From Gammaproteobacteria bacterium (GTDB taxonomy: Bacteria; Pseudomonadota; Gammaproteobacteria; Granulosicoccales; Granulosicoccaceae), in the NCBI GenBank assembly GCA_003511825.1, contig DOIU01000382.1:1-6669 (forward strand): DNA of 6,669 nt, given 5' to 3'. The notes under the pieces are model-generated. The model did no database searches. It was not told the DNA's origin and was given only the letters and a program-made list of their open reading frames with translations. Positions within the stretch are counted from its first letter, which is position 1. Every line of letters starts with the position of its first letter. The translations under genes and the position numbers were made by a program. This document shows, piece by piece, positions 5,993 through 6,669 of this stretch.

Positions 5993-6669
5993 CTAGGAGA
6001 AGCCCTCCAAAACGATTTTCCCGCGTGCGCCTTGTGACTCGAGTAAGGCGTGCGCTTTGCGCAGGTTGCTGGCGTTGATTGTGCCGAAGTGTTCGCCAAC
6101 GGTTGTTTTGAGTACGCCGCTGTCAATCATGTCGGCGACTTGGTTGAGAAGGTCGTGCTGGGCTTGCATATCCTCTGTCTGAAACATCGAGCGGGTAAAC
6201 ATAAACTCCCAATGCAGCGATAGGCTCTTGGGTTTGAGCGGCTGGATATCGAGCGTCTCGGGGTCATCGATCAAGCCGAATTGCCCTTGGGGTTTGATGA
6301 CATTGATGATTTCAGCGTAGTGCGATTCGGTTTGGTTGAGGCTGACCACATAGTCAACGTCGGGGAGCTTGTGTTTAGCAAACTCCTGGCTCAACGGGTG
6401 GCGATGATTAATGATGTGGTCGGCGCCCATTGACTCCAGCCAGGCCGTGGTTTCCGGGCGGGACGCGGTTGCAATAACCTGGAGCTGCGTCAGCTGCTTG
6501 ATTAGCTGCACCATGATCGACCCCACACCGCCGGCAGCGCCAATCACGAGGATACGCTTGTTGGCGTCCTCTTTGTCAACGTTGAGGCGATCAAACAGCA
6601 TTTCCCAAGCGGTGATGGTGGTGAGAGGCAAGGCGGCAGCGTCGCTGAACGACAGCGTTTCGGGCATGC
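5993..6669 (-). CDS. NAD(P)H-dependent medium-chain oxidoreductase (quinone-reductase-like / zinc-binding alcohol dehydrogenase family), 5' end cut by window
   Basis: About 225 C-terminal residues are visible. The reading frame is open through the window edge, so the true start and the N-terminal catalytic domain (about 110 residues in this family) lie outside. The methionine at 6667 is internal. Visible features are the family motif SFSDAAALPLTTITAWEMLFDRL at the domain junction, a Rossmann nucleotide-binding loop VIGAAGGVGS (minus strand, near 6547-6518), and a strand ending ATASRPET, whose Ser-Arg would suit the 2'-phosphate of NADPH. The C-terminus is the typical GKIVLEG. This closely resembles the 'zinc-binding alcohol dehydrogenase family' group (TIGR02817-like, about 336 residues), cytoplasmic reductases of quinones or activated alkenes that usually lack the catalytic zinc despite the name. 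Whether zinc ligands are present cannot be judged here. The substrate is unknown. It ends 107 bases before the secreted-protein gene. Confidence 0.92.
   Translation of the reverse strand, partial: MPETLSFSDAAALPLTTITAWEMLFDRLNVDKEDANKRILVIGAAGGVGSIMVQLIKQLTQLQVIATASRPETTAWLESMGADHIINHRHPLSQEFAKHKLPDVDYVVSLNQTESHYAEIINVIKPQGQFGLIDDPETLDIQPLKPKSLSLHWEFMFTRSMFQTEDMQAQHDLLNQVADMIDSGVLKTTVGEHFGTINASNLRKAHALLESQGARGKIVLEGFS

Noticed and set aside
1..6669. Phage-defence island, CRISPR, mobile element or novel multi-gene system
   Set aside because: No repeat array, transposase, integrase, tRNA junction or effector-like gene is present. The ATPase alone, without a visible partner, is not enough to propose a defence system.

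Overview
All five genes in this window lie on the minus strand, so transcription runs from high to low coordinates. The sequence is moderately GC-rich. Its bacterial-type katG, NnrS and medium-chain reductase, with AGGAG-like ribosome binding sites and sigma70-like promoters, suggest a chromosomal segment of a gammaproteobacterium, perhaps marine. That placement is an inference from protein style and gene content, because no taxonomic marker is present.

In transcription order the layout is as follows. (1) 6669-5993: the C-terminal two thirds of an NAD(P)H-dependent medium-chain oxidoreductase of the quinone-reductase-like, zinc-binding alcohol dehydrogenase family, cut by the window edge. (2) 5885-4923: a predicted secreted protein with a signal peptide, an all-beta-looking N-terminal domain and two calcium-loop (FG-GAP/VCBS-like) repeats. 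It has its own promoter and a clear intrinsic terminator at 4879-4854. (3) 4656-2374: katG, a complete bifunctional catalase-peroxidase. It is preceded by a sigma70-like promoter overlapped by an OxyR-like site, and followed by a very strong stem-loop. (4) 2171-1011: nnrS, a polytopic heme-copper membrane protein linked to nitric oxide stress. (5) 973-1: an AAA/ABC-type ATPase of the RecF/SMC-like 'predicted ATPase' group. It starts at GTG 37 bases after nnrS, is probably co-transcribed with it, and is cut at its Walker B motif.

Functionally, katG (hydrogen peroxide removal) next to nnrS (nitrosative stress) makes a small defence neighbourhood against reactive oxygen and nitrogen species. The two genes are separated by 202 bases that hold a stem-loop and a possible nnrS promoter, so they are probably separate transcription units. 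The reductase may also act in redox or electrophile metabolism, but nothing in the sequence ties it to the others. The secreted protein has no known function.

I found no RNA gene, insertion sequence, CRISPR array, prophage or phage-defence system. The window looks like ordinary core or near-core chromosome. The most interesting points are the stem-loop after katG, the dyad-rich katG control region, the serine/alanine-rich tail on KatG and the uncharacterised secreted repeat protein.
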